Assembly: GCA_028873795.1 (NCBI GenBank)
Contig: JAPPNP010000042.1
Span: 25,292-62,829 of the forward strand
Source of the DNA: Chloroflexota bacterium
GTDB lineage: Bacteria; Chloroflexota; UBA11872
DNA: 37,538 bases
Direction of reading: 5' to 3'
The notes under the pieces are model-generated. The model did not search any database. It saw nothing but the letters and a program-made list of their open reading frames with translations, and was not told where the DNA came from. Position 1 is the first letter of the stretch. Each line of letters starts with the position of its first letter. The translations under genes were made by a program, and so were the position numbers. Below are positions 1 through 6,945 of this stretch, in pieces.

Positions 1-166
1 CCCGCGCCGGCCGTTGCCCTCCCCGGCCGCCGCGGGGGGGCGGCCGTTGGGGCCGCCCCCTGTGCGGGGGGGGGCGGTATGGCCCCCGCGGGGTCGGGGC
101 GGTCCGCCACCCCCCCGACACCACGCCGAATTCGTGGCATGCGGTTTCGACCGCGGCTCCAGCCGC
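1..166. other. Very GC-rich left edge, no gene seen
   Basis: The first 125 bases are almost entirely G and C, with runs of seven and nine G and several self-complementary stretches. No frame here looks like protein. It lies just downstream of the capsid gene stop, so it could hold that transcript's terminator. It could equally be low-quality sequence at a contig edge. Confidence 0.4.
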
Positions 167-1021
167 CTAGCCGGTGGGCGCCGCGGCGTCGAAGTACATC
201 TCCACGCCCCAGGCGTCCTGGTACTCGGCATAGCCGTAGTCGGCCACGACGTTGAGCTCCCAGGCGCGCAGCGAGGCGTCGCGCTGACGCTCCACCGCCC
301 AGTCCTTGAAGATCACCAGGACCAGCGCCTCGCGGGAGAACACCCCGCCCTTGGCGTCGTCGGCGTTGTCCAGCGGCAGGTTGCCGGCCTGGAACAGATC
401 GATCCCGAAGGCCCGCCCGACCCAGTGGTTCTCGAGCACCGTCTGCGAGATGCCGCTGGGCACCGGGTAGGTGCCGATGGGGGAGATATCCGCCGCCAGG
501 TCATGCGCCTGGTAGGGATGCAGCACGCCGTAGTAGGGCATGGGCGCCGGCTCGTCGGCCGCGTGCAGCCGCGACACCGCCGCGCGCAGATACCCCATGG
601 TGATGGACTCGCCGGCTCCGCCCAGTGAGGCGCCAAAGCCGTCGAGCAGGCCGAGCAGGTCCGCGTCCAGCTTCTTGGCCACCGCGTCGCCGAGCACGCG
701 GCCGGCGGCCCGCGCCATGTCCTCACGCGCCGTGCGCAGCGCCCGATCCGTGATCACGATCTGCGCGCCAACCTCGGCGGGCGTGATCGTGACCTTGGTG
801 GTCGCCAGCGTCTGCGGGTTGGTCATGTCCACGCCCTCGGTGAGGGCGCCGGCCGTGACCGTGCCGAACTTTGGAATCTCCAGCGTGTCGCCGGCCCCGC
901 GGCTCACGCGGTAGGTGCGCACCAGCGGCTCCATCACCGTGCGATGCATCTGCGTCCGGCGCGCTTCGGCGATCACCGTGTCGACGACGTCCCCAATCGA
1001 GGCGCCCGTCGTAATCGCCAT
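167..1021 (-). CDS. Phage major capsid-like protein
   Basis: This 284-residue protein resembles phage major capsid (coat) proteins that form the head shell. The N-terminal part has the usual layout: a helical start, a segment around TLEIPKFGTV, and the VGAQIVITDRALR region leading into a helix. The C-terminal half carries the DWAVERQRDA segment common near the end of coat proteins. I chose the ATG at 1021 because AAAGGAGAG sits about five bases upstream; the frame stays open further upstream but that part is arginine-rich and unlike protein. Its strand matches the portal and terminase genes 4 kb away, from which plus-strand genes separate it. Tail genes, if any, would lie left of the window. 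Assignment is by recognition of the sequence, without a database search. Confidence 0.78.
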   Translation of the reverse strand: MAITTGASIGDVVDTVIAEARRTQMHRTVMEPLVRTYRVSRGAGDTLEIPKFGTVTAGALTEGVDMTNPQTLATTKVTITPAEVGAQIVITDRALRTAREDMARAAGRVLGDAVAKKLDADLLGLLDGFGASLGGAGESITMGYLRAAVSRLHAADEPAPMPYYGVLHPYQAHDLAADISPIGTYPVPSGISQTVLENHWVGRAFGIDLFQAGNLPLDNADDAKGGVFSREALVLVIFKDWAVERQRDASLRAWELNVVADYGYAEYQDAWGVEMYFDAAAPTG

Positions 1022-1392
1022 GGACTCTCCTTTCACGCCCCAAGCGGGCGTCATGGGAGTGATGAAGGCTCGCCGCGCGGATGCGGGAGACGGCCCCATG
1101 GGTGAGGGGCGTCCCGAAGACGACGGCCGGGGCACCGAACCGGACTCCTGCCGGTGATGCCGCCGGTCCGCCGCCTTCCAGCCGCGCGGAAGCGCATGGC
1201 GCCTGTCGATCGGGACGCGGGCGCGTCCGCGCCGGTCCGCACGGGCGTCCATCCGCCTTGAGAGGCGCGTCCGCCGCCTGCGAGCCGGCCCGGCGACGCC
1301 GAGCGCCGACCGTGGCGCACACCCACGGGACCCACCTCCGCAGCTCCGGGTCCGGAGCGCCGGGCGCATCCTCGTGGGCGCTTACATAGAGA
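1022..1392 (-). other. Long leader of the capsid gene, no gene supported
   Basis: About 370 bases separate the capsid start from the promoter-like dyad at 1393-1421. Several frames are open here on both strands, but all give arginine-, glycine- and proline-rich translations typical of chance open frames in GC-rich DNA. A decayed scaffold or protease gene would be expected at this place in a head module, but I cannot recognise one. Confidence 0.4.
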
Positions 1393-1421
1393 ACTCTACG
1401 TTACTCAAGTAACGTATGCAA
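1393..1421 (-). promoter_or_regulatory. Promoter-like site with 20-bp dyad in the spacer
   Basis: On the minus strand TTGCAT and TAGAGT are 17 bases apart, a sigma70-like arrangement with four matches per hexamer. The spacer is filled by the perfect dyad TACGTTACTCAAGTAACGTA (1397-1416). The core GTTAC-N4-GTAAC recurs in the same position before the portal gene. It would drive the capsid gene with a leader of about 360 bases. A protein bound to the dyad would be expected to block the polymerase. The promoter reading is inference; the dyad is directly visible. Confidence 0.5.
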
Positions 1422-1470
1422 ATGGAGTACAGAGCGGCCAAGACTTTGCGCGGCGGCACCAGACGGAGTT

Positions 1471-1497
1471 CGGTGGCCCGCGCTGCGTGCAGCGTGG
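1471..1497. repeat. 27-bp palindromic intergenic repeat, copy 1
   Basis: This is the first of three copies (others at 13125-13151 and 14115-14141) of a 27-base sequence. It begins CGGTGGC and ends in the hairpin CGCTGCGTGCAGCG plus TGG. All three copies lie in the same orientation and outside genes. This copy has one mismatch in the outer stem. Confidence 0.75.
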
Positions 1498-1514
1498 GGA
1501 TTCTCGTGGGAATC

Positions 1515-1566
1515 TTGGCAAGGAATTCGTGGATGTTGGTATGCTATCGTCTTGATATCACTATCG
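1515..1566 (+). promoter_or_regulatory. Candidate promoter and operator of the toxin-antitoxin pair
   Basis: TTGGCA (1515-1520) and TATGCT (1540-1545) form a weak promoter with a 19-base spacer. Just downstream the palindrome TGATATCA (1553-1560) is flanked by direct repeats CTATCG (1544-1549 and 1561-1566). Paired short repeats of this kind ahead of a ribbon-helix-helix antitoxin gene are typical autoregulatory operators. The antitoxin ribosome-binding site GGAGAG follows directly. Confidence 0.4.
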
Positions 1567-1576
1567 GAGAGACTCC

Positions 1577-1819
1577 ATGCGGCAGATTGCGCTGCGGGGA
1601 ATTCCGGACGACCTGCACCGCGAGCTGAAGGCGGCGGCAGCCCGTAACCATCGCAGCCTGAACGGCGAGATCCTGGCGCGCCTCACGGATTCCGTACACC
1701 CCGGCACCGCGGACATAACAGCGCTGCTGGCGCGGATTCGACAGCGGCACGAGACGCTGGGCCCAATCGACCTCAGCGAGGCGGCACTGCGAGAGTTGCG
1801 AAACGCCGGTCGCCCGTGA
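1577..1819 (+). CDS. Ribbon-helix-helix antitoxin, FitA/VapB-like
   Basis: This 80-residue protein has an N-terminal ribbon-helix-helix of the FitA/Arc type: a short strand (RQIALRGIP), then helix DDLHRELKAAAARN, a turn, and helix SLNGEILARL. Such proteins bind operator DNA as dimers and neutralise the adjacent PIN-domain toxin through their C-terminal tail. The start is supported by GGAGAG six bases upstream of ATG. Its stop codon overlaps the toxin's GTG start by four bases (GTGA), the usual coupling in vapBC operons. Autoregulation through the repeats at 1544-1566 is likely. Confidence 0.85.
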   Translation: MRQIALRGIPDDLHRELKAAAARNHRSLNGEILARLTDSVHPGTADITALLARIRQRHETLGPIDLSEAALRELRNAGRP

Positions 1820-2214
1820 TCGTGGTCGACACGAACACCATGGTCTACCTGCTGGTCGGCGGCCCGAGCGGGCCTGACGCAGTGCGACTCCTGGAGCGAG
1901 ACCCCCTGTGGGCGGCACCCGGAATCCTGCTCAGCGAGCTGCGCAACGTGCTGGTGGGTTTCGTGCGACGGGACGCGCTGTCGCCGGAGCATGCTGAGGT
2001 GATCTGCGCGGACGCGGCGGAAGTGCTCGGGGATCGTCTGTTCACGGTTCCGAGCAGTAACGTTTTGGACACAGCGCTGGCCTGTGGACTGAGTGCCTAC
2101 GACGCTGAGTTTGTAGTTTTGGCACGGCAATTCGATGTCCCGCTGGTAACCGCCGACCGAGAGATCCTTGGCTCCGCCACAGACGTTGCCGTCTCGCTGG
2201 TCGACCTGTCGTAG
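1816..2214 (+). CDS. PIN-domain ribonuclease toxin, VapC-like
   Basis: This 132-residue protein fits the size and layout of VapC toxins, which cleave RNA using Mg2+ held by acidic residues. The expected residues are present: Asp5 in VVDTNT, Glu41 in LLSELRNVL, Asp96 in AYDAEFVVLA and Asp114 in VTADREI. It starts with GTG inside the antitoxin stop codon, so the two are translationally coupled. The pair sits between the capsid gene and the other head genes, in opposite orientation, consistent with a cargo or stabilisation module. The RNA target cannot be told from the sequence. Confidence 0.87.
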   Translation: MIVVDTNTMVYLLVGGPSGPDAVRLLERDPLWAAPGILLSELRNVLVGFVRRDALSPEHAEVICADAAEVLGDRLFTVPSSNVLDTALACGLSAYDAEFVVLARQFDVPLVTADREILGSATDVAVSLVDLS

Positions 2215-2237
2215 CGATCCTGCGCCGAGGAGCACCA

Positions 2238-3692
2238 ATGCCACCCCAGAACCTCCTCGTCATCATGTCCGACGAGCACAACGCGCGCGTGCTCGGCTGC
2301 GCCGGGCATCCACTGGTCCAGACGCCGCATCTCGACGCGCTGGCGGCCCGCGGCACGCGCTTCGCCAACGCCTCGTGCAACTTCCCCATCTGCGTGCCCT
2401 CGCGGGCGAGCTTTCTCACCGGGCGCTACGGCCACCAGATCGGCGCCTGGGACAACGCCATGCCCTACACCGGCGACGCGGCGCCGAGCTGGGGCCACCG
2501 CCTGGCGGCCCATGGCCGTCAGGTCACCACCATCGGCAAGCTGCACTACCGCAACACCCGCGACGACATCGGCTTGCCGGACCAGCGCCTGCCCATGCAC
2601 GTGATGCACGAGCGCGGCGACGCGTTCGGCTCGATCCGCTGGAACATCCCACGCGCGCGCCGCCAGCTCGAGAACGTTCACGCCGCGGGCCCGGGCGATT
2701 CGGAGTATCTGCGTTACGACGCCGCCGTCGCCGACGAAGCCTGCGCCTGGCTGCGAGACGAAGCCGGGCGGCACGAGCAGCCGTGGTGCCTGTTCGTCTC
2801 CTTCACGCTGCCGCACTTTCCGTTGATCGCGCCGCCGGCCGATTTCGCGCGCTACCCGCTGGACGAGGTGCCGCTGCCGATCCAGTGGCATCCCGACGAG
2901 TGGCCCGACCATGCGCACGTGTCGGCCTTCCGCGAGGCGCGGATCTTCACACCCGAGGAGTTCCCCGGCGAGGAACCCACGCGCCGCGCGATTGCCGCCT
3001 ACCTGGGCATGTGCACCTATCTCGATCGTCAGATCGGGCGTGTGCTGGACGCACTTGACGCGTGCGGCCTAGACGACCGCACCCGCGTGATCTACACCAG
3101 CGACCACGGCGAGACGCTAGGCGATTACGGACTCTGGGGCAAGAGCGTGATGTATGACAGCGCCGTGGCCGTGCCGCTGATCCTGGCCGGGCCCGACGTG
3201 CCGGCAGGCGCGGTGCGCGACGTGAGCGTCTCGCTGGTGGACGCCTTTCCCACCATTTGCGAAGGCGTCGGGGCGCCGCTCGAAGCCGCCGACGCGGATC
3301 TGCCCGGCATGTCGCTGTGGCCGCTGGCGCGCGGCGACGGCCCCACGTCGCGCACGACGTTCGCCGAATACCACGCCAGCGGCTCGGTGTCGGGGGCGTT
3401 CATGCTCCGCGACGAGCGGTGGAAATATGTGCACTACCACGGCTTCGCGCCGCAGCTCTTCGATCTGGCGAACGACCCGGAAGAGCGCCAAGACCTGGCG
3501 GGCGATCCGGCGCACGCCGCCGACCTGCGGCGATTCGAGGCTCAGCTGCGCGCGATGGTCGACCCCGAGGCCGTGGAAGCCGAGGCCAAGGCCGCCCAGC
3601 GCCGTCTGGTCGAACGCAACGGCGGCGAGTCCGCCGTCCGCGCCGCCGGCCCGCAGATCAACTTCACCCGCGCGCCGAATCAATTCCGATAG
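2238..3692 (+). CDS. Sulfatase (type I, formylglycine-dependent)
   Basis: This 484-residue enzyme belongs to the alkaline-phosphatase-like sulfatase family that removes sulfate esters from small molecules or polysaccharides. The metal-binding start VIMSDEHN (Asp12) and the signature CVPSRASFLTG are present; Cys52 in C-x-P-S-R would be oxidised to formylglycine by a maturase, not seen here. SDHGETLGDYGLWGK near residue 290-305 supplies further metal and substrate contacts. GAGGAG precedes the ATG. No signal peptide is visible, so it is probably cytoplasmic. It lies 23 bases after the vapC-like gene but probably has an unrelated role. The substrate (choline sulfate, sulfated sugar or other) is not decidable from sequence alone. 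Confidence 0.9.
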   Translation: MPPQNLLVIMSDEHNARVLGCAGHPLVQTPHLDALAARGTRFANASCNFPICVPSRASFLTGRYGHQIGAWDNAMPYTGDAAPSWGHRLAAHGRQVTTIGKLHYRNTRDDIGLPDQRLPMHVMHERGDAFGSIRWNIPRARRQLENVHAAGPGDSEYLRYDAAVADEACAWLRDEAGRHEQPWCLFVSFTLPHFPLIAPPADFARYPLDEVPLPIQWHPDEWPDHAHVSAFREARIFTPEEFPGEEPTRRAIAAYLGMCTYLDRQIGRVLDALDACGLDDRTRVIYTSDHGETLGDYGLWGKSVMYDSAVAVPLILAGPDVPAGAVRDVSVSLVDAFPTICEGVGAPLEAADADLPGMSLWPLARGDGPTSRTTFAEYHASGSVSGAFMLRDERWKYVHYHGFAPQLFDLANDPEERQDLAGDPAHAADLRRFEAQLRAMVDPEAVEAEAKAAQRRLVERNGGESAVRAAGPQINFTRAPNQFR

Positions 3693-3746
3693 GCCTCCGG
3701 CTGACGCGGACCTGCGACCGGATGGCTTGATCCGAGGGCAAATCAG

Positions 3747-3810
3747 ATTCGCCCAAGGGAATACTCCCTTGACCAATTGGAATAATCGAATTATTCTCTG
3801 CTGACAAGAG
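3747..3810 (+). promoter_or_regulatory. AT-rich element upstream of the first Fic gene
   Basis: This AT-rich stretch holds GGGA-N4-TCCC and the dyad AATAATCGAATTATT. About 53 of its bases align without gaps to the minus strand at 29059-29111, upstream of a LiaF-like gene. By eye 36 of 53 positions match, with the core TAAT(C/T)GAATTATTCTC nearly invariant. It ends about 20 bases before the Fic start, so it probably includes that gene's promoter or operator. Confidence 0.45.
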
Positions 3811-3831
3811 ACCAATCCACAGGCGGAGCGC

Positions 3832-4992
3832 ATGGAATTCTCGCTGACGGCGGATATCAGCGACATCGACACGGATTCGCTCTTCCGGCGACTCTACGAG
3901 GTCCGCACGCTGATCCCGGGCGGCTACGAGCCCTATTTCCGCGAGCGCGCGCGCTATCTGAGCACGCTCGCCTCGGCGAAGGTGGAGGGCAACCCCCTCG
4001 GCTATGAAGAGGCCCGGGTCCTGTTTGCGGGCGAGGGCGATCCGGTCCGACCCGAGGAGCGCGAGCTGACGAACCTGCACGACGCCTATGGGCTGATGGA
4101 GCAACTGGCGGCGGACGCGACCGTGCGGATCGACCAGGGACTGCTGCGCGCCATGAACTCGCTGATCCTCGAGGGCTTGCCGGACGAGATGTCACGGCGC
4201 CGCGGGCAGTACCGCGCGGGACCTAGCCTGATCGAGGACGCGGAGTCGCGCGAGATTCGCTACCGGCCGCCGCCGCCGGCTTGGGTCCCGGACCTGATGG
4301 ACCGGCTGGTCGCCCACATCCAGCAATGGACGGCCGAAGAAAGCTTTCCCCCGCCGATCATCGCGGCGCTGGCGCACGCTGGCCTGGTCGCGATCCACCC
4401 GTTCGAGGAGGGGACCGGTCGCACGGCCCGTCTCCTGGCCGACATGATTCTGCACCAGGCGGGATGGTCGGAGGAGGGCATGCTGGTGCTGAACGTGGTG
4501 ATCTGGCGCAACCGCGACAGCTACTACCAGGCACTCCGCGACACGCACGGTCTGGACTTCCGGTCGGATGTCGATGGGACGCCGTTCGCCGCGTTCCACA
4601 CCGACGCCTTGCGCACGGCCGCCGCGATGCTCGAACACTTCGTCGTGTCGTTCAAGGGGCGTCAGGACGCCTGGCGGGAGGAGTTCGGTACACGCTTGAA
4701 CGAGCGGCAGACGCTGGGCCTGACCTACATCATCGACACGGGCTCCGTGTCCAGCTCCATGTACGCGCGGCTGATCGGCGCGTCCCCATCCACCGCCTAC
4801 GCGGACCTGACGCACCTGGTGTCCTGTGGCGCCGCCGTGCGATCGGGCAAGGGTCGGAATACGCGCTACGCGGCTAATCCAGACCTCTTGGCCCAGCTGA
4901 TCGCCGCGGTCGAGCGGTCGGGTTGGGCGGAGACGTATGTGAGAAAAGGCCGCCGGCGCGACTCAGACGGCGGCGACGGCTCGGAGCGGTAG
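3832..4992 (+). CDS. Fic-domain protein with winged-helix C-terminus
   Basis: This 386-residue Fic protein would transfer a nucleotide monophosphate, usually AMP, to a target protein. The Fic motif is HPFEEGTGRTAR at residues 189-200. It differs from the usual HPFxDGNGRxxR by Glu for Asp and Thr for Asn, so activity could be altered. An N-terminal inhibitory motif, S48-A-K-V-E52-G53, fits a class II Fic protein that blocks its own ATP site until relieved. Residues about 290-355 look like a winged-helix domain, suggesting DNA binding and possibly autoregulation. The start has a weak upstream AGGCGGAGCG sequence. It closes the plus-strand block inside the viral module. Confidence 0.88.
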   Translation: MEFSLTADISDIDTDSLFRRLYEVRTLIPGGYEPYFRERARYLSTLASAKVEGNPLGYEEARVLFAGEGDPVRPEERELTNLHDAYGLMEQLAADATVRIDQGLLRAMNSLILEGLPDEMSRRRGQYRAGPSLIEDAESREIRYRPPPPAWVPDLMDRLVAHIQQWTAEESFPPPIIAALAHAGLVAIHPFEEGTGRTARLLADMILHQAGWSEEGMLVLNVVIWRNRDSYYQALRDTHGLDFRSDVDGTPFAAFHTDALRTAAAMLEHFVVSFKGRQDAWREEFGTRLNERQTLGLTYIIDTGSVSSSMYARLIGASPSTAYADLTHLVSCGAAVRSGKGRNTRYAANPDLLAQLIAAVERSGWAETYVRKGRRRDSDGGDGSER

Positions 4993-5003
4993 CCCGACGA
5001 GGC

Positions 5004-5354
5004 TCACTCGGTGGCGTCGGCCTGCCGCCGCGCCCGAGTCTCCTGATAGTTGCGGTAGTTCGTCTGCAACGCTCGGATCAATTCGAGCACCCGCTCCGGG
5101 GTCAGAGCCAGGCGGGCCACGGGATGCACGGGAATCGTCCCGCGCTCCTGCAGCTTGGCGGCGGCCGCCATGACATCCGCGTCGGACCCCATGAGCAGCG
5201 GCGGCGACACGGCGCCCACGTTGAGATAGAACTCGTTGGTCTGCGCGTCGTGCTGGACGGCAAATCGGTTCGAGAAGTGGACTGGCAGGTCCTCAAAGCC
5301 CGACCAGTCGAGCTTGAGCGAGAGCTCGCTCGTCTCACGTGGGTTCTTGGCCAT
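5004..5354 (-). CDS. DUF3467-like small protein
   Basis: This 116-residue protein resembles the DUF3467 family of short bacterial proteins without a settled function. The typical features are the early FSNRFAVQHD segment, a strand EFYLNVGAVSPP, and the end RLALTPERVLELIRALQTNYRNYQ. ATG at 5354 is chosen because GAGGAG lies five bases upstream; an upstream in-frame ATG would add a proline-rich tail without a ribosome-binding site. It begins 79 bases after the large-terminase stop on the same strand, so it may be co-transcribed with the head genes. A viral role is inference from that position only. Confidence 0.65.
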   Translation of the reverse strand: MAKNPRETSELSLKLDWSGFEDLPVHFSNRFAVQHDAQTNEFYLNVGAVSPPLLMGSDADVMAAAAKLQERGTIPVHPVARLALTPERVLELIRALQTNYRNYQETRARRQADATE

Positions 5355-5432
5355 GCCGACTCCTCGCCGCGGCGCGCTGGGGCCAAATGGTAGCAACGGG
5401 CAGCGTGACGGACTCCCCGTGGACCGGCGCCG

Positions 5433-6704
5433 CTAGCCCACCAGCGCGAACGGCCGATACGCCCGCGCGGGCCGCGCCACGGGGCCGAAGCGGTCGTAGA
5501 GCCAGTAGACCAGCGCCTTGATGGCGTGGTTGTCGCGGTCGATGGGCAGCTCCGAGATCGGGCGGTCGTCGCGCGCCTCGTGATAGCGGTAGCTGCCAAA
5601 CTCCTGCATGAGCGCGCGGCAGGCCGGCGCCAGGGTGAATCGCGGCTCGCCGCTGGCGGGGTCGCGCAGAAACGTCCGCAAGCGGTCGATGCCGTCCTGG
5701 ATCCGCACGGGACGCGACCGCAGGCGCAGCCCGGCCAGGGCCTGCCAGATCTCAACCTGGCTGGCGCTGGCGTGGTGCTGGCGTCCGGCGACGTCGATGA
5801 CGCCGCCGCTCACCCGCGGCCACCACCAGCGACGGCGGCACTCGGCGATGATTTCGGCGGCGACCATGCGGCGGTGGTAGACCTCGTCGACCACCCGCAC
5901 CACGCCGGCGGCCTCGGTTACCGCGAGCACGGCGTAGGCCCCGGCGTAGCCCGGATCGATCGCGAGCTCGATGGATTGGACGCTCGCCGGGTCGACGGCG
6001 GCGACGTGCCGCGCTGGCTCGAACTCGGGAAACACCAGCGTCGCGGGCGGGCAGGGCACGCCGCCGAAGCGCTCCCGAAACACCGCCGCCGGATAGGTGG
6101 CTTCGAGCGCCTCGATCTCGGCGTCGGCGCGTCCGCCCGGGAACAGCGCCCGGTTGGACCAGGTGGGGATGGAGAACGACGCCGCCCCGTCGGCGTTCAC
6201 CACCTGCCAGGCGCTGAAATGGTCGGCGTACCAGCCGCGCGAGCCCTCGAACGTGCCGCTCAGCCAGAGCCAGCCGCGGCGCTCCGCCACGCGCCCGCGC
6301 AGCCGCAGAAAGACCTCGAAAGGCAGCTGGGCCGCCTCGCAGCCCAGAATTCCGTCGGGCGCCTCGCCGGCCAGCCGCGCCGGATCGCGGGCCGACTTGG
6401 TCACGATCCGCGCTCCCGTGCGGAGCGTCAGGCGGCACTGCTCCGAGCTGGGAAAGCTCAGGCTGTCGGTCGCGCCGATGGCCCCGAACGCCTCGGCCAG
6501 GTAGCGGAACTCGGGCCGGCAGAGCTCGTAGTCCGGGCCCACCAGCCAGTAGAGCCGGCCTTCCAGGCAGCGGCCGAACAGCTCCATGGCAGCGCTGCGG
6601 CTCTTGCCGGCGCGCTCACCGCCGGCGATCAGCCGAATGCGCGCGGGCGAGTCGTGCGCCCGCCGCTGCTCGGGACTCGGCGCGTAGCCGACGCGCCGCC
6701 ACAG
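5433..6704 (-). CDS. terL: Phage terminase large subunit
   Basis: This is the ATPase-nuclease that packages DNA into phage heads. Counting from a CTG at 6704, the Walker A motif GGERAGKS is at residues 28-35, a Walker B-like ILGCEAAQL follows near residue 130, and LWLSGTFEG fits the coupling motif. The nuclease part shows IELAIDPGYAG, VIDVAGRQHH and DRDNHAIKALVYW. The first ATG of the frame (6587) lies after Walker A, so it cannot be the start. Between the in-frame stop at 6753-6755 and Walker A there is no ATG, GTG or TTG. CTG at 6704, five bases past the preceding gene's stop, or a frameshift from that gene, are the options. About 423 residues is normal to short for the family. Confidence 0.85.
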   Translation of the reverse strand: MWRRVGYAPSPEQRRAHDSPARIRLIAGGERAGKSRSAAMELFGRCLEGRLYWLVGPDYELCRPEFRYLAEAFGAIGATDSLSFPSSEQCRLTLRTGARIVTKSARDPARLAGEAPDGILGCEAAQLPFEVFLRLRGRVAERRGWLWLSGTFEGSRGWYADHFSAWQVVNADGAASFSIPTWSNRALFPGGRADAEIEALEATYPAAVFRERFGGVPCPPATLVFPEFEPARHVAAVDPASVQSIELAIDPGYAGAYAVLAVTEAAGVVRVVDEVYHRRMVAAEIIAECRRRWWWPRVSGGVIDVAGRQHHASASQVEIWQALAGLRLRSRPVRIQDGIDRLRTFLRDPASGEPRFTLAPACRALMQEFGSYRYHEARDDRPISELPIDRDNHAIKALVYWLYDRFGPVARPARAYRPFALVG

Positions 6705-6708
6705 CGCC

Positions 6709-6945
6709 TCACGCGCTGTGCGCGAGGCGGGCGCGAATCTCCTCCAACAGGTTCACCAGCGCGTCCTCCGACGCCTCGGCCGAGCGGTCGAAGGCGTACT
6801 GCATCACCAGTTCGGTGGCCCAGCGCTCGCCCTTGCGCGCCTTCGCGATGACGGCGACGCAGATTTCGTCCGTGTGCTTCTCGGCCAGTTCGCGAAACCG
6901 CGCCGGGAAATCGTGCGGCGACGGCCGCCGTCTCGCCGCCGCCAC
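6709..6945 (-). CDS. Small-terminase-like protein (putative)
   Basis: A frame of about 78 residues from a GTG at 6945 overlaps the portal reading frame and ends five bases before the proposed large-terminase start. The part ARFRELAEKHTDEICVAVI and the following ARKGERWATELVMQYAFD reads like the helical small-terminase or DUF5681-type proteins, which have a comparable 'A..Gd..A...l..y' segment. Its amino acid composition looks protein-like, while the overlapping portal frame becomes arginine-rich. Position between portal and large terminase fits a DNA-recognition subunit. The start is uncertain because the frame is open further upstream and no clear ribosome-binding site is visible. Confidence 0.5.
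   Translation of the reverse strand: MAAARRRPSPHDFPARFRELAEKHTDEICVAVIAKARKGERWATELVMQYAFDRSAEASEDALVNLLEEIRARLAHSA

Noticed and set aside
1022-1369. N-terminal extension of the capsid protein
   Set aside because: Arginine-rich, no protein character, and a good ribosome-binding site supports the ATG at 1021.
1397-1416. Rho-independent terminator at the 20-bp dyad
   Set aside because: No T-run follows on either strand and the position inside a promoter spacer, repeated before the portal gene, fits an operator.
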